64,000 nt of DNA from an uncultured Clostridia bacterium (GTDB lineage Bacteria > Bacillota > Clostridia > Christensenellales > Aristaeellaceae), in contig CANQEW010000004.1 of NCBI GenBank assembly GCA_947596085.1, positions 1 to 64,000 on the forward strand, given 5' to 3'. A program made the translations under genes and the position numbers. Of the stretch, positions 1 through 9,903 are shown one piece after another (position 1 is the stretch's first letter; each line of letters starts with the position of its first letter). The notes under the pieces were generated by a model. That model saw only the letters and a list, made by a program, of their open reading frames with translations. It had not been told where the DNA came from and did not search any database.

Positions 1-105
1 CCCCTGCCGGAAAATCTCCACCCTTTCCCTTGACAGCCCCCTCCCTCGCTGTTACCTATGATTGACGCCAACAGATAGCACGCTCCCGCCGCCGCCGCAA
101 GCGCC

Positions 106-134
106 TTGATGTTTAATTCCAAATTTAGTATAAT
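106..134 (+). promoter_or_regulatory. Sigma-A promoter of miaA
   Basis: A -35 box TTGATG and a -10 box TATAAT are separated by exactly 17 bases. The -10 lies 25 bases before the chosen miaA start. The 105 bases before it hold no convincing gene. Confidence 0.7.
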
Positions 135-158
135 GAAAGACAAAGGAGCGTGAGAGGC

Positions 159-1058
159 ATGTCCGAACTTCCCAAAATGATCGCCGTGGTGGGCACGAAC
201 GCCTCGGGCAAGAGCGGCCTCGGCGTGGAGCTGGCGCGCCGCTTCGGCGGGGAGATCGTGTCGGCGGACTCCCGGCAGGTGTTCAGAGGGCTCGACCTGG
301 GCAGCGGCAAGATCACGGCCGAGGAGATGCGCGGCGTGCCCCACCATCTGCTGGACGTGTGCGCGCCCGGCGACTTCTTCTCCATGCACGACTTTCAGCG
401 CCTGGCCTACGCCGCCATCGACGATATTCTCGCCCGGGGCCGCATCCCCTTCCTGGTGGGCGGCACGGGGCTCTACGTTGACTGCGTGACCGAGGGCTAC
501 GTCATGAGCAACCGCATGCCCGACCTCGCCTACCGGGACGAGCTGGAGAAGCGCTCCACCCCCGAACTGTATGAAATGCTGCAAGCGGCGCTGCCCGGCG
601 CGGAGGTGGACCCGCGCAACCGCAACCGCGTGATGCGGATGCTGGAGAAGCTCCACGACGGAGACGATCACGCGCCCGGCCGATCCCCCCGCTACGACTG
701 CCTCAAGCTCGGCGTGACCTGGGACCGTCCCACGCTGAAGGCGCGCATCGACGAGCGCCTGGAGCGCCGCATGGCCCAGGGCATGGTGGACGAGGTGCGC
801 GGCCTGCTCGATCGCGGCGTGCGCCCGGAGTTCATGGTCAAGCTGGGGCTGGAGTACCGCTTCATCACCCAGTACCTGACCGGCGAGATCGAGACGGATG
901 CGGAGATGACCGAGCTGCTCGCCGCCGCCATCAAGCGCTTCGCCAAGCGGCAGATGACCTGGTTCCGCCGGGACAAGTCCATTCGCTGGCTCGACATGCG
1001 CGGCGACCCTGCCGCCGAGGCCGAGGCGCTGATCCGCGCCTTCCTGAAAGCGCGCTGA
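159..1058 (+). CDS. miaA: tRNA dimethylallyltransferase MiaA
   Basis: The enzyme transfers an isopentenyl group from dimethylallyl diphosphate to N6 of A37 in tRNAs reading UNN codons. The 299-residue protein is the usual family length. It has a Walker A loop GTNASGKS at residues 12-19, the SADSRQV segment that recognises the tRNA base, GGTGLYV, and the C-terminal RFAKRQMTWFRRD region. The ORF track starts at a GTG at 150, but that codon almost touches the AAAGGAG ribosome site; the ATG at 159 has a spacing of 10 and is preferred. It is expressed alone from the consensus promoter upstream and converges on the HtrA-like gene. Confidence 0.95.
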   Translation: MSELPKMIAVVGTNASGKSGLGVELARRFGGEIVSADSRQVFRGLDLGSGKITAEEMRGVPHHLLDVCAPGDFFSMHDFQRLAYAAIDDILARGRIPFLVGGTGLYVDCVTEGYVMSNRMPDLAYRDELEKRSTPELYEMLQAALPGAEVDPRNRNRVMRMLEKLHDGDDHAPGRSPRYDCLKLGVTWDRPTLKARIDERLERRMAQGMVDEVRGLLDRGVRPEFMVKLGLEYRFITQYLTGEIETDAEMTELLAAAIKRFAKRQMTWFRRDKSIRWLDMRGDPAAEAEALIRAFLKAR

Positions 1059-1063
1059 TCCCA

Positions 1064-1111
1064 AAAAACAAAGCGCGGCCGCGAAGGGGTTCCGACTCCC
1101 TTGCGGCCGCG
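1064..1111 (-). terminator. Intrinsic terminator of the zapA-htrA run
   Basis: A 14-bp stem (CGCGGCCGC..AAGGG with CCCTTGCGGCCGCG) carries a single bulged G. The A-run CCAAAAAACA on the plus-strand left side becomes a U-run on the minus strand. It therefore ends transcripts of the minus-strand htrA gene. No T-run follows on the plus side, so miaA is ended less clearly. Confidence 0.7.
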
Positions 1112-1125
1112 TTCGCATCCCGGTC

Positions 1126-2229
1126 CTACTGCTTCATTTCGAGCTTCACCGTGAAGTGCAGCTCCTCGTAGGTGCCGGTCAGCTCGCCGTTCTCGTCGTA
1201 GTAGCGGTAGATGGTCAGATCCACCTTGTCGCCGGCCGCGCACTTGTCCAGCTCCTTGAGCAGATCCATGTAGCTCTTGACGCGCACGCCGTTGATCTCG
1301 GTGATCACGTCGCCCACCTGCAAACCCGCCTTGGCGGAGGGGCCGCGCTCCTCCACGGTGTACACCTGCGCGCCGATGGGCGGATGGCTGCGGATCGGCT
1401 CGTCCGGGCCGTCGATGTCGGCCACCGTGATGCCCAGCCGCGGCCGGGTCACGCTGCCGGTGTCGATGATCTGGTCGATGAAGACCTTTACTTCGTTGAT
1501 CGGAATGCAGAAGCCCAGCCCCTCATAGATCACGCTGCTGTCGAACATGAACTTCAGCGTGGGAATGCCCACCAGCTCGCCCTTGTAGTTGAGCAGCGCG
1601 CCGCCGGAGTTGCCGGAATTGATGGCGGCGTCGATCTGGATGGTGGAAACGCTGCGGCTGAAGTTGTTCGCGTTGATGTCCTCGCGCTCAAGACCCGAGA
1701 TGATGCCGGCGGTCACGGTGCCGGAGAGCACCTCCATCATGTCGCCGGGATTGCCGATGCAGATGGCCAGCTCGCCCACGCGCAGCGCGTCCGAATCGCC
1801 CAGCGGCACGGGCTCCACGCCGGCGGGCGCACTCTCCTCGAAGTGCAGCACGGCGATGTCGGTGCCGTCGTCATGGCCCACGGCCGTGACCTCCATCTCC
1901 TCGCCGGAGAGCCACTTGATGCGGTAGAGGTCGCAGTCCTCGATCACGTGGTAGTTGGTCAGAATGTAGCCGCCCTTGCCGTCCGCGCCGGCGCGAATGT
2001 AGGTGCCCGAGCCGCCGCCCATGTCGTCCTCCGTCACCACGCGGGAGACCGGGTCCCAGGTCTCCGCGTAGCACTTCACCTCCACCACGGCGGGGCGCAC
2101 GCGGTCGGCGATGTCCGGGATCGGGTTGGACGCGGAGTACACCACATCATAGGAGGGGGCCTCGGCCAGCGCCGCACAGCCGGTCAGCAGCGCCGAGAGC
2201 AGCAGGAGCGCACAGATTCTCTTCAACAT
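1126..2229 (-). CDS. HtrA/DegP-like S1C serine protease, lipoprotein
   Basis: A 367-residue trypsin-like protease with one C-terminal PDZ domain, expected to degrade or sense misfolded proteins outside the membrane. The N terminus is a lipoprotein signal with lipobox LTGC (Cys18), whereas most Firmicute HtrA proteins have a transmembrane anchor. The catalytic triad is visible as His94 in TNYHV, Asp124 in GTDIAVL and Ser208 in NSGNSGGAL. The PDZ domain covers about residues 265-360. It is the last gene after a response regulator and histidine kinase on the same strand, 66 bases behind the kinase, so it may be part of the stress regulon that they control. Confidence 0.88.
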   Translation of the reverse strand: MLKRICALLLLSALLTGCAALAEAPSYDVVYSASNPIPDIADRVRPAVVEVKCYAETWDPVSRVVTEDDMGGGSGTYIRAGADGKGGYILTNYHVIEDCDLYRIKWLSGEEMEVTAVGHDDGTDIAVLHFEESAPAGVEPVPLGDSDALRVGELAICIGNPGDMMEVLSGTVTAGIISGLEREDINANNFSRSVSTIQIDAAINSGNSGGALLNYKGELVGIPTLKFMFDSSVIYEGLGFCIPINEVKVFIDQIIDTGSVTRPRLGITVADIDGPDEPIRSHPPIGAQVYTVEERGPSAKAGLQVGDVITEINGVRVKSYMDLLKELDKCAAGDKVDLTIYRYYDENGELTGTYEELHFTVKLEMKQ

Positions 2230-2295
2230 GTCATCTTCCTCGCTTCAACAGTTTCATTCTTCATTATACAACGGGCGCGGGAAAAAGGAAAGCCC

Positions 2296-3771
2296 CTATA
2301 TTTGGCGATTTTCCCCGGCGGGCAGGCTGCGCTGAACCGGCTCGGCCGCGCGCAGGGCGAAGGAAAACTCCGTGTCGCCCGGGCGGGAGCGCATGGCGAT
2401 GTCGCAGCCGTGCTGCTGCAGTATGGTCTTGCAGATGGAAAGGCCCAGCCCCGTGCCCATGCCCACCGTATGCGCCTTGTCCGCCTTGTAGAAGCGGTCA
2501 AACACGTGCGGCTGGTCGGCCTCGTCCACACCGGGGCCGTTGTCCCGCACGCAGAAGCGCACGCTGTTTCCCTCGCGCCGGGTGATCAGCGTCAGCACGC
2601 CGCCTTCGCCCGGCATGAACTTCACCGCGTTGTCCACGAAGTTCGAAACCACCTGCGTGATCCGGTTCACGTCCCCCAGCGCGCAGCAGGGATCGGGGGC
2701 GAGCTGCACGTCCACGTCGATGCCCTTCTCCTCGATGCGCTGCTCGAAGCGGATCAGGATGCGCCGCATCATCTCGTTGGCGTCAAAGGGCTCGATGGTC
2801 ATCGGGAACTTGCCCGACTCCAGCCGGCTCAAGTCCAGCAGATCGCGCACTAGGTCGGTCAGGCGGTTGGTCTCGTCCAGCACCACCTGCAGGTACTTCG
2901 GGCGGTCCGCGTCGGAGATCGTGCCGTCCAGCATGGCCTGCACGTAGCCCTTCATGCTGGTCATCGGCGAGCGCAGCTCGTGGGACACGTTCGCCACGAA
3001 GCTGCGGCGCGACTCTTCCATGCTGGAGAGCTCCGAGGCCATGCGGTTGATGGAGTGGCCGAGCTGCTCGAGCTCGCCGCCGCAGTTGAGCTCCACGCGC
3101 CGGGACAGCTCACCCCGGGAGAAGGCGCGCACCGCGCGCTCGATCTCGTGAATGGGCAGCGTCTGGTTGCGCGCCACCAGAAACGCCAGCACCGCGCCCA
3201 GCAGCAGCGACACCGCCACCGGAAGCGCGAGCTGCGGAAGCACCGTCGTGAAGCTCACCGTGAGCTGATCCACCGGGATGTGCAGAAGCACCGCGCCCAC
3301 CACGCGTCCGTCGCTGTACGTCCAGGGCACGCCGATGGTCACGATGTGGTCGCCCAGTTGCTCGAACAGCCCCGTGGCGCGGATCTCCTCGCCCGCGCCG
3401 ATGCGGTCGAGCTGCTCCTGCACCGCCTCCGTGGCGGGGCCCTCGGTGGTGTTCCAGAAGCGATCGACCACCTGCATCTTGCCGGAGGAGAAGTTGACGA
3501 TCCAGATCTCCGCGTTGTATTCGTTGTAGATGTCGGCGATCTTCTCATTGACCAGGTACTGGATCGTGGCGTTGGAGCGGATCAGGCTCAACTCGTTGAG
3601 CTGCCGCATGTACTCCGCCACCTGCCGCGCCTGCATGCGCACCTCGGTCTCGTAGTTCTCCTGCGCGCGGGCGCGCTGCAGCGTGAGCAGGATCGAGGAA
3701 AACAACGCCACCGTGACCAGGATCACTGCGAGGATCGAGCTGAACATCCGCCAGAACAGACCGTTCTTCAT
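2296..3771 (-). CDS. HAMP-domain sensor histidine kinase
   Basis: A 491-residue membrane kinase of the PhoR/ResE type. The N-terminal transmembrane helix is at about residues 10-31, an extracellular sensor region at 32-180, and a second helix at about 182-200. A HAMP linker follows, then the HisKA box with the phosphorylated His264 in SHELRSPM. The C-terminal ATPase has NFVDNAVKF (N box), DNGPGVDE (G1) and GTGLGLSIC (G2). It starts 4 bases after the response regulator stop, so the two genes form a two-component pair. The signal is unknown; the downstream protease suggests envelope stress, which is inference. Confidence 0.93.
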   Translation of the reverse strand: MKNGLFWRMFSSILAVILVTVALFSSILLTLQRARAQENYETEVRMQARQVAEYMRQLNELSLIRSNATIQYLVNEKIADIYNEYNAEIWIVNFSSGKMQVVDRFWNTTEGPATEAVQEQLDRIGAGEEIRATGLFEQLGDHIVTIGVPWTYSDGRVVGAVLLHIPVDQLTVSFTTVLPQLALPVAVSLLLGAVLAFLVARNQTLPIHEIERAVRAFSRGELSRRVELNCGGELEQLGHSINRMASELSSMEESRRSFVANVSHELRSPMTSMKGYVQAMLDGTISDADRPKYLQVVLDETNRLTDLVRDLLDLSRLESGKFPMTIEPFDANEMMRRILIRFEQRIEEKGIDVDVQLAPDPCCALGDVNRITQVVSNFVDNAVKFMPGEGGVLTLITRREGNSVRFCVRDNGPGVDEADQPHVFDRFYKADKAHTVGMGTGLGLSICKTILQQHGCDIAMRSRPGDTEFSFALRAAEPVQRSLPAGENRQI

Positions 3772-3775
3772 GGAC

Positions 3776-4462
<687 letters not shown>

Positions 4463-4493
4463 GGAATCGCTCCTTTCCAACGTGACGACGCGC

Positions 4494-6836
4494 TTATTTC
4501 ATGGTTACGATGGTCACGCCGTCCTCGCCCTCGCCGTAGCGGCCCAGGCGGAACTCCTTGACGGCGGGATGGGTCTTTAAGTGCTTGTGGATGCCGGCGC
4601 GCAGGATGCCCGTGCCCTTGCCGTGGATGATGCTCACGCTGCGCAGGCGGTTGATGACCGCGCCGTCCAGGAACAGATCCACCGCCATCAGCGCCTCCTC
4701 CAGGTTGCAGCCGCGTACGTCGCACTCCGTCTCCACCGGCCGCGCGGCCACCTGCACACGGTTGCCCACCTTGGGCTTCTTCGCCTTGTCCGGCGCCGCC
4801 GTGCGCATGTCGCTGAGCTTCGCCTTGAGCTTGAGCGCGCCGGCCTGCACCGTACATTCACCCTTCGAATCGGGCGGCGTCAGGATCACGGCCTTCGCGC
4901 CCAGCGTGGTCAGCTCCACCGTGTCGCCCACGCGCGCCTCGGTGAGCGCCTCGCCCGGCTTGGGAGCGCCCGGCAGGTGCTCGGCATTTTCGTCGATGGA
5001 TGCCTGCAGCTTCGCGCGCATTTCGTGCAGCTCGTGCTCCTTCAGGCCCTCGCTGCCCTTCCGCTTCAATTCGGAAATCAGCTGCTCCGACTCCCGCTGC
5101 GCCTTCTGCAGAATGCGCCGCGCCTCGTCCTTGGCCTTGCGGAGGTCGCGCTCCCGGTGCTCGGCCAGATCGGCGCGGAGCTTCTCGGCCTCGTCGCGCA
5201 GCCGCTGCGTCTCGATGTGCGCCTCCTCGGCCAGCTTGCGCTCCTTCTCGGCGATCTGGCGATGGTATTCGGCGTTGGCGATCACGTCTTCGAACTTTAC
5301 CTGGTCGCGGGTGAGCCGCTCGCGCACGCTGTCGATCAGATCCTCGGGAAGGCCGAGCTTGCGGGAGATCTCGAAGGCGTTCGACTTGCCCGGCACGCCG
5401 ATGGACAGCCGGTAGGTGGGCCGCAGCGTTTCGACGTTGAACTCCACCGAGGCATTCTCCACGCCCGGCGTGGTCAGCGCGAACACCTTCAATTCGCTGT
5501 AGTGGGTGGTCGCCATCGTCCGCACCTTCCGCTCCAGCAGGCGGCTGAGGATCGACATGGCCAGCGCCGCGCCTTCGGTGGGATCAGTGCCCGCGCCCAG
5601 CTCATCGAAGAGGACGAGGGAGTTCTCCGTCACGTTCGCCAGGATGTCCACGATGTTGGTCATGTGGGAGGAGAAGGTGGACAGCGACTGTTCGATGCTC
5701 TGCTCGTCGCCGATGTCCGCGTACACCTCGTCGAAGATGGCCAATTCCGATCCGAAGGCGGCGGGAATCTGCAGGCCCGCCTGCGCCATCAGCGAGAGCA
5801 GGCCGACGGTCTTGAGCGTCACCGTCTTGCCGCCGGTGTTCGGGCCGGTGATGACCAGCGTGGTGAAGTCCACGCCCAGCCAGAGGTTCGAGGGCACTAC
5901 CTTCTCCGGATCGATCAGCGGGTGGCGCGCGCGGATCAGGTTGATCCGGCCCTCGGTGTTGAGCTTGGGCGGCACCGCGCGCATGGCGCGGCCCAGCGCC
6001 GCGCGGGCGAAGATCATGTCGAGCTGCGCCATCGTCTCCAGACTCTCGGCGATGATCGCGCCGTCCGGGGCGATCTGCGCGGAGAACGCGGCCAGGATGC
6101 GCTCGATCTCGTTGTGTTCCTTGACGGCCCACTGCTTGAGCTCGTTGCCCGCCTCCACCACGGCCATGGGCTCGATGAAGAGCGTCGAGCCCGTGCCCGA
6201 CTGGTCGTGCACGATGCCGGGCACGCTGCTTCTGCACTCCGCCTTCACCGGCACCACGTAGCGGCCGTTGCGCATGGTGATGATGTTGTCCATCAGGTAC
6301 TTCTGGCTCGGCCCGCGCAGTATGGCGTTCAGGCGGTCGCGGATGCGGTCGTTGAGCTGACGCATGTGGCGGCGGATGTCGGCGAGCTCCTGGCTGGCGT
6401 GGTCGCTGATCTCGTCCTCGGAGAGGATCGCGTCGAAGATGTCCTCCTCCAGATTGCGGTTCGTGTAGAGCGTGGAGCCGAGCTGGGTCAAAAGCGGGGT
6501 GTCCTCGCGCTCCGTCACCAGCGCGCCGCGCACCAGCCGCGACGCCTTGATCGCGTCCGCGATCTGCAGAAGCGACTTCGCAGAAAGCGTCGATCCGATG
6601 CCCGCGAGCTTCAAAAATTCCCGCACGTCCGCGAACGGACAGATGGGATTCGAGCCGTTGTAGGCCAGAACCGTGGAGGCCTCCTCGGTCTCCTGCTGGC
6701 GGCGGCGCACCAGCGGCGCGTCGCCGGACGGCTCCAGCTTCAGCGCGCAGGCGCGGCCCAGCTCCGTCACGGCCAGCGCCGCCAGCCGCTCGCGAATCTT
6801 GGGAAACTCCAGCACGCGCAGATTTCTCTCGTTCAT
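4494..6836 (-). CDS. mutS2: MutS2 ATPase/nuclease with Smr domain
   Basis: A 780-residue MutS2. Members of this family suppress homologous recombination, and in Bacillus the protein splits collided ribosomes. The MutS-type ATPase has a Walker A loop GPNTGGKT at 331-338 and a Walker B VLFDELGAGTDP. A long coiled coil follows (about residues 510-640). The C-terminal Smr endonuclease domain contains DVRG and IIHGKGTGILR. Length and domain order are typical. The start is one base beyond the stop of the upstream U32 gene, consistent with cotranscription. Confidence 0.95.
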   Translation of the reverse strand: MNERNLRVLEFPKIRERLAALAVTELGRACALKLEPSGDAPLVRRRQQETEEASTVLAYNGSNPICPFADVREFLKLAGIGSTLSAKSLLQIADAIKASRLVRGALVTEREDTPLLTQLGSTLYTNRNLEEDIFDAILSEDEISDHASQELADIRRHMRQLNDRIRDRLNAILRGPSQKYLMDNIITMRNGRYVVPVKAECRSSVPGIVHDQSGTGSTLFIEPMAVVEAGNELKQWAVKEHNEIERILAAFSAQIAPDGAIIAESLETMAQLDMIFARAALGRAMRAVPPKLNTEGRINLIRARHPLIDPEKVVPSNLWLGVDFTTLVITGPNTGGKTVTLKTVGLLSLMAQAGLQIPAAFGSELAIFDEVYADIGDEQSIEQSLSTFSSHMTNIVDILANVTENSLVLFDELGAGTDPTEGAALAMSILSRLLERKVRTMATTHYSELKVFALTTPGVENASVEFNVETLRPTYRLSIGVPGKSNAFEISRKLGLPEDLIDSVRERLTRDQVKFEDVIANAEYHRQIAEKERKLAEEAHIETQRLRDEAEKLRADLAEHRERDLRKAKDEARRILQKAQRESEQLISELKRKGSEGLKEHELHEMRAKLQASIDENAEHLPGAPKPGEALTEARVGDTVELTTLGAKAVILTPPDSKGECTVQAGALKLKAKLSDMRTAAPDKAKKPKVGNRVQVAARPVETECDVRGCNLEEALMAVDLFLDGAVINRLRSVSIIHGKGTGILRAGIHKHLKTHPAVKEFRLGRYGEGEDGVTIVTMK

Positions 6837-6837
6837 A

Positions 6838-9165
6838 TCATTCCACTCCTCGGAAGTAGTGTCCTGTGGTGGTGTTCATCGCGTCCAGCTTCGGCCAATC
6901 CACCTCCGCGCGGGGATCGTTCCCAGCCAGCGCGGCGCGGTGCAGGCGCACGACCGCCTCGACCGGATCGCCCGGCTCCAGCAGCAGCCGCCAGGCGCCA
7001 GCGGCGGGCAGCGAGGCCCGGCGGCGCAGCAGCATCAGCGTGGCGGAGTTCAGAAGCTGAATCGTGCAGCCCTCGTCCGATGCGACGCGCTTGAGCGGGA
7101 AGCGCGCGCCCAGCCGGTCGGTCAGCGCCTTCGCGTCGACGCGCTCGTCCGGCGCGCGGCCGTCGCAGCGGCGGCAGTCCCGATGCGGGCCGCGCAGCTG
7201 TTTCGCTGCGCGCAGCGGGCAGTGGCGCAGCTGCATCAGCGGCAGCCGCCCGTAGACGATCAGTTCGCGCGCGCCGCCCAGCGCCTCGATCTGCGCCCGG
7301 TTGAGCTCCACGGAGGGGGTGCAGCGGCGCGCGCCCCAGTCCGCGAGCTGCGCGACGGACAGGTCGTTGGCCACATTGAGCGGATAGTCGCCCACCCGCT
7401 CTCCCGGCCAGTCCAAGCCGAACTGGCCAACGTTGGAAAGCAGCACCCGGCGGATGCGCCCGGCGTTCGCCCACACCCAGTCGCGCAGAGCGCTCAGCGT
7501 CGCTTCGCCCGCCACCGGGGGCAGCGCCAAATCGAAGCGCTCGGGGAGGAGCGCAAGCGCCGCGTCCAGCGCCCGCGCGCGCAGGTCCGCCGGGGCGAAG
7601 GCGGCAAAGTCCGCGCCCGCGTTCAGTGCCCGGCGCAAGATCGACGCGTCGCCGCTCTGAGCGATGAGCTCGGGCCTGTCCCCGGATTGTGCGGGAAGCG
7701 CGGGCAACGCCATCTTCGCGCATGCGTGGGGCGGATTGCGCCGCGCCGCGAGCAGCGTTTCCACGGCGCCGCGCCGCAGCGCGTTCAGCGCGGAGAGCGG
7801 AAGGTAGGCGTTCTCGTCGATCTCCGCCGCCCAGCCGCGCAGCTCGAAGGGCGTATCGCCCAGCTTCGCGATCTGGGAGCGGGCGCGCTCCGGATCGGCG
7901 GGACGGGAGCGCGCGGCCTGCGCGATCTCGCCCTCGGCGAGGGCGGTGTGCGCGCCGTCGCTCAGTTCCAGCAGCGCGGGCTCACCCACCCGCAGCCGCA
8001 GGCGCGCGTCCACGGGGAACTTCCGCCGCTCGCCGGCAAAGGCTTCCCGCAGCGAACGCATCTGCGCCTCCGAGGTCAGCCGGATCAGCGCGTCTCCCCG
8101 CTTCGCGGCGGGCAGGAGCGCCGCGCCGGCGGGGGCCGAGGCCATGCGCACGGGGACGTCCTCGCCGCCCGCCCGGCGCAGAACCAGCGCGTCGCGCTCA
8201 TCCACGGCGGCGGTTAACTCGACTTCTCCGCCCTTCCGGCAGCGGCCGATCTCCACGCCCAGGTGGTTCGGACGCTCCGAATACATCAGCTCGTCCTCCC
8301 GCGCGCCGGGGCCGTAGCCGCGGGTGAAGCCGCCGCGGTTGAACATCTGCGCGAGTTCCCGCTTCGCCGCCTCCGCGTCGAAGCGTTCACCCCGCGCCAT
8401 CGCGTCCAGCGCGGCTCGGTAGACGGAGACCGTCTGCGCCACGTACTCCGGGCGCTTGAGTCGCCCTTCGATCTTGAGGCTGGCGACTCCGGCCCGGGCG
8501 AGCGCGTCCAGGCCGTCCAGGCCGCACAGGTCGCGGGTGGACAGCAGGTAGCCCTCGCGCCCGTTCAGCGCGTACCGCTGGCGGCAGGGCTGGGCGCACA
8601 GGCCGCGATTGCCGCTGCGCCCGCCAATCATCGACGAGAGCAGGCACTGGCCCGAGCAGCTCACGCACAGCGCGCCATGCACGAATACCTCCAGCTCCGC
8701 GCCGAGGCCCGCGCAGCGGGCGATCTCCGCATGGGTCATCTCCCGGGCGAGCACCACGCGCTTGAATCCCTGCTCCGCCAGAAACCGCACGGCCTGCGGG
8801 TTGTGCGCGGCCATCTGGGTGCTGGCGTGCAGGGGCAGCGATGGCGCCATCTCGCGGACGGCGCGCGCGACGCCGAAGTCCTGCACGATCACGCCATCCG
8901 CGCCCGCGCGGCAGATCTCCTCGACGGTCGCCTCAAGCCGGATGAGTTCATCCTGCCGCACCATGGTGTTGAGCGTCACATACACCTTCGCGCCGCGCTG
9001 CTGACAGTAGCGCATGGCGGCGTCCAGCTCGCCCTCGAAGTTGTCCGCGCTCCGGCGGGCGTTGAAGTCGCCCGCGCCCAGGTACACCGCGTCCGCGCCG
9101 CACTGCACCGCCGCGGTCATGGCGGCGGCGCTTCCAGCGGGGGCCAGCAATTCGGGCAGCTTCAA
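6838..9165 (-). CDS. U32 family peptidase with DUF3656-type C terminus
   Basis: A 775-residue protein of the U32/YhbU collagenase-like family; many members act in RNA hydroxylation rather than proteolysis. The N-terminal half is a barrel beginning KLPELLAPAGS, with the family signature EVFVHGALCVSCSGQC followed by GLCAQPCRQ. These cysteines probably hold an iron-sulfur cluster. The C-terminal half (about 380-775) is typical of the long DUF3656 version. The ORF track extends it by 212 codons through zapA; that extension is rejected. I place the start at a TTG that overlaps the zapA stop. This start has only a weak ribosome site and is the least certain part of the call. Confidence 0.85.
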   Translation of the reverse strand: MKLPELLAPAGSAAAMTAAVQCGADAVYLGAGDFNARRSADNFEGELDAAMRYCQQRGAKVYVTLNTMVRQDELIRLEATVEEICRAGADGVIVQDFGVARAVREMAPSLPLHASTQMAAHNPQAVRFLAEQGFKRVVLAREMTHAEIARCAGLGAELEVFVHGALCVSCSGQCLLSSMIGGRSGNRGLCAQPCRQRYALNGREGYLLSTRDLCGLDGLDALARAGVASLKIEGRLKRPEYVAQTVSVYRAALDAMARGERFDAEAAKRELAQMFNRGGFTRGYGPGAREDELMYSERPNHLGVEIGRCRKGGEVELTAAVDERDALVLRRAGGEDVPVRMASAPAGAALLPAAKRGDALIRLTSEAQMRSLREAFAGERRKFPVDARLRLRVGEPALLELSDGAHTALAEGEIAQAARSRPADPERARSQIAKLGDTPFELRGWAAEIDENAYLPLSALNALRRGAVETLLAARRNPPHACAKMALPALPAQSGDRPELIAQSGDASILRRALNAGADFAAFAPADLRARALDAALALLPERFDLALPPVAGEATLSALRDWVWANAGRIRRVLLSNVGQFGLDWPGERVGDYPLNVANDLSVAQLADWGARRCTPSVELNRAQIEALGGARELIVYGRLPLMQLRHCPLRAAKQLRGPHRDCRRCDGRAPDERVDAKALTDRLGARFPLKRVASDEGCTIQLLNSATLMLLRRRASLPAAGAWRLLLEPGDPVEAVVRLHRAALAGNDPRAEVDWPKLDAMNTTTGHYFRGVE

Positions 9166-9434
9166 TCGCGCTTCAGGCGCTCGATCTCGGCGCGCGCCTC
9201 CTCCAGCTCCCTGCGCAGCCTCCGGTTTTCCTCCCGGGACTTCATCATGTCGTCGGCGGCGTTCATTGCCGCGAGCACGGCAAGCTGGCCGCCGGGCAGG
9301 TGCGTGGCCTGGTTGAGTTCGCGCAGTCGGCGGTCGACCCACGCGGCCACGCCCTGCACGTACTCCTCGGAGTCGCGGGTGACAATGGCGTACTCCCGGC
9401 CGGCGATGCGAACCGTGGTTCTGATCTTTTCCAT
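9162..9434 (-). CDS. zapA: Cell division protein ZapA
   Basis: A 90-residue ZapA that bundles FtsZ filaments at midcell. The N-terminal globular part (KIRTTVRIAGREYAI) is followed by a C-terminal coiled coil rich in Glu, Arg and Leu from about residue 60. The ORF track adds 71 upstream codons. The ATG at 9434 has a GAGGGAG site 6 bases before it and restores the family length. It is the first gene of the minus-strand run that continues to U32 and mutS2, the usual clostridial neighbours. Confidence 0.9.
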   Translation of the reverse strand: MEKIRTTVRIAGREYAIVTRDSEEYVQGVAAWVDRRLRELNQATHLPGGQLAVLAAMNAADDMMKSREENRRLRRELEEARAEIERLKRD

Positions 9435-9468
9435 GACAATCTCCCTCATCGGATATTTCACCAATAAT

Positions 9469-9497
9469 ATAATACCACAGAATGCAAGCCCCAACAA
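9469..9497 (-). promoter_or_regulatory. Promoter of the zapA-U32-mutS2 run
   Basis: Read on the minus strand, TTGTTG and TATTAT are separated by 17 bases. The -10 lies 34 bases before the zapA start. Confidence 0.55.
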
Positions 9498-9594
9498 GCG
9501 GCGCGGAAGAAATTGACCGATTCCAGGTACGGCGCGGCGGCGGAACGCATAGGTTGAGTATGAACGGCGCGGAAAGGGACGGGAGGCGACGGGG

Positions 9595-9765
9595 ATGCGC
9601 AAATATTGTACCGGCGGCGGGAACTCGCGCGCCAAGATCATCGGCATCGTGCTGATGGCGCTGGGCGCGCTGGCGCTTTTGCTGTTCGTGCCCTACTGGG
9701 TCTGGACTTCGGTGCTGGCGGTGCTCCTGATCAGCATCGGGTTTCTGGTCTGGAGGTTCAGTTAG
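9595..9765 (+). CDS. Small two-helix membrane protein, function unknown
   Basis: A 56-residue ORF too short for the ORF track. It starts with ATG 8 bases after a GGGAGG site. The first 13 residues are basic and polar (MRKYCTGGGNSRA). Two hydrophobic stretches follow, IIGIVLMALGALALLLFV and SVLAVLLISIGFLV, separated by a Tyr-Trp-Val-Trp turn. This predicts a hairpin in the membrane. It is divergent from zapA and has a possible terminator behind it. I do not recognise a named family; small proteins of this build are common in Clostridia. Confidence 0.65.
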   Translation: MRKYCTGGGNSRAKIIGIVLMALGALALLLFVPYWVWTSVLAVLLISIGFLVWRFS

Positions 9766-9786
9766 CGGGACGGGGTCATCCCAATG

Positions 9787-9829
9787 GACGGGGTCATCCA
9801 ATGCGGGACGGCCCCGTCGTATTGTTTTC
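9787..9829 (+). terminator. Possible terminator after the small membrane protein
   Basis: GACGGGG pairs with CCCCGTC at 9812-9818, followed by the T-rich ATTGTTTTCT. The left arm belongs to a direct repeat GACGGGGTCATCC (9769 and 9787), so two alternative stems are possible. The loop is long. Confidence 0.4.
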
Positions 9830-9903
9830 TTGCAAAACCGAAGCGCCGGGGGAATCAGGCGAAGAATTCCAACTCGAACGCGCCCGGCGGAAATTTGGAA
9901 CCG

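Noticed and set aside
150-158. GTG start for miaA
   Set aside because: It lies next to the ribosome site with no spacing; the ATG at 159 is properly spaced.
4581-7094. 837-codon plus-strand ORF opposite mutS2
   Set aside because: It is a high-GC antisense shadow: rich in His, Arg, Gly and Ala with no family pattern, while the minus strand encodes a complete MutS2.
9166-9801. 212-codon N-terminal extension of the U32 protein in the ORF track
   Set aside because: It runs through zapA in another frame and beyond the zapA promoter; the conserved U32 start begins at KLPELLAPAGS.
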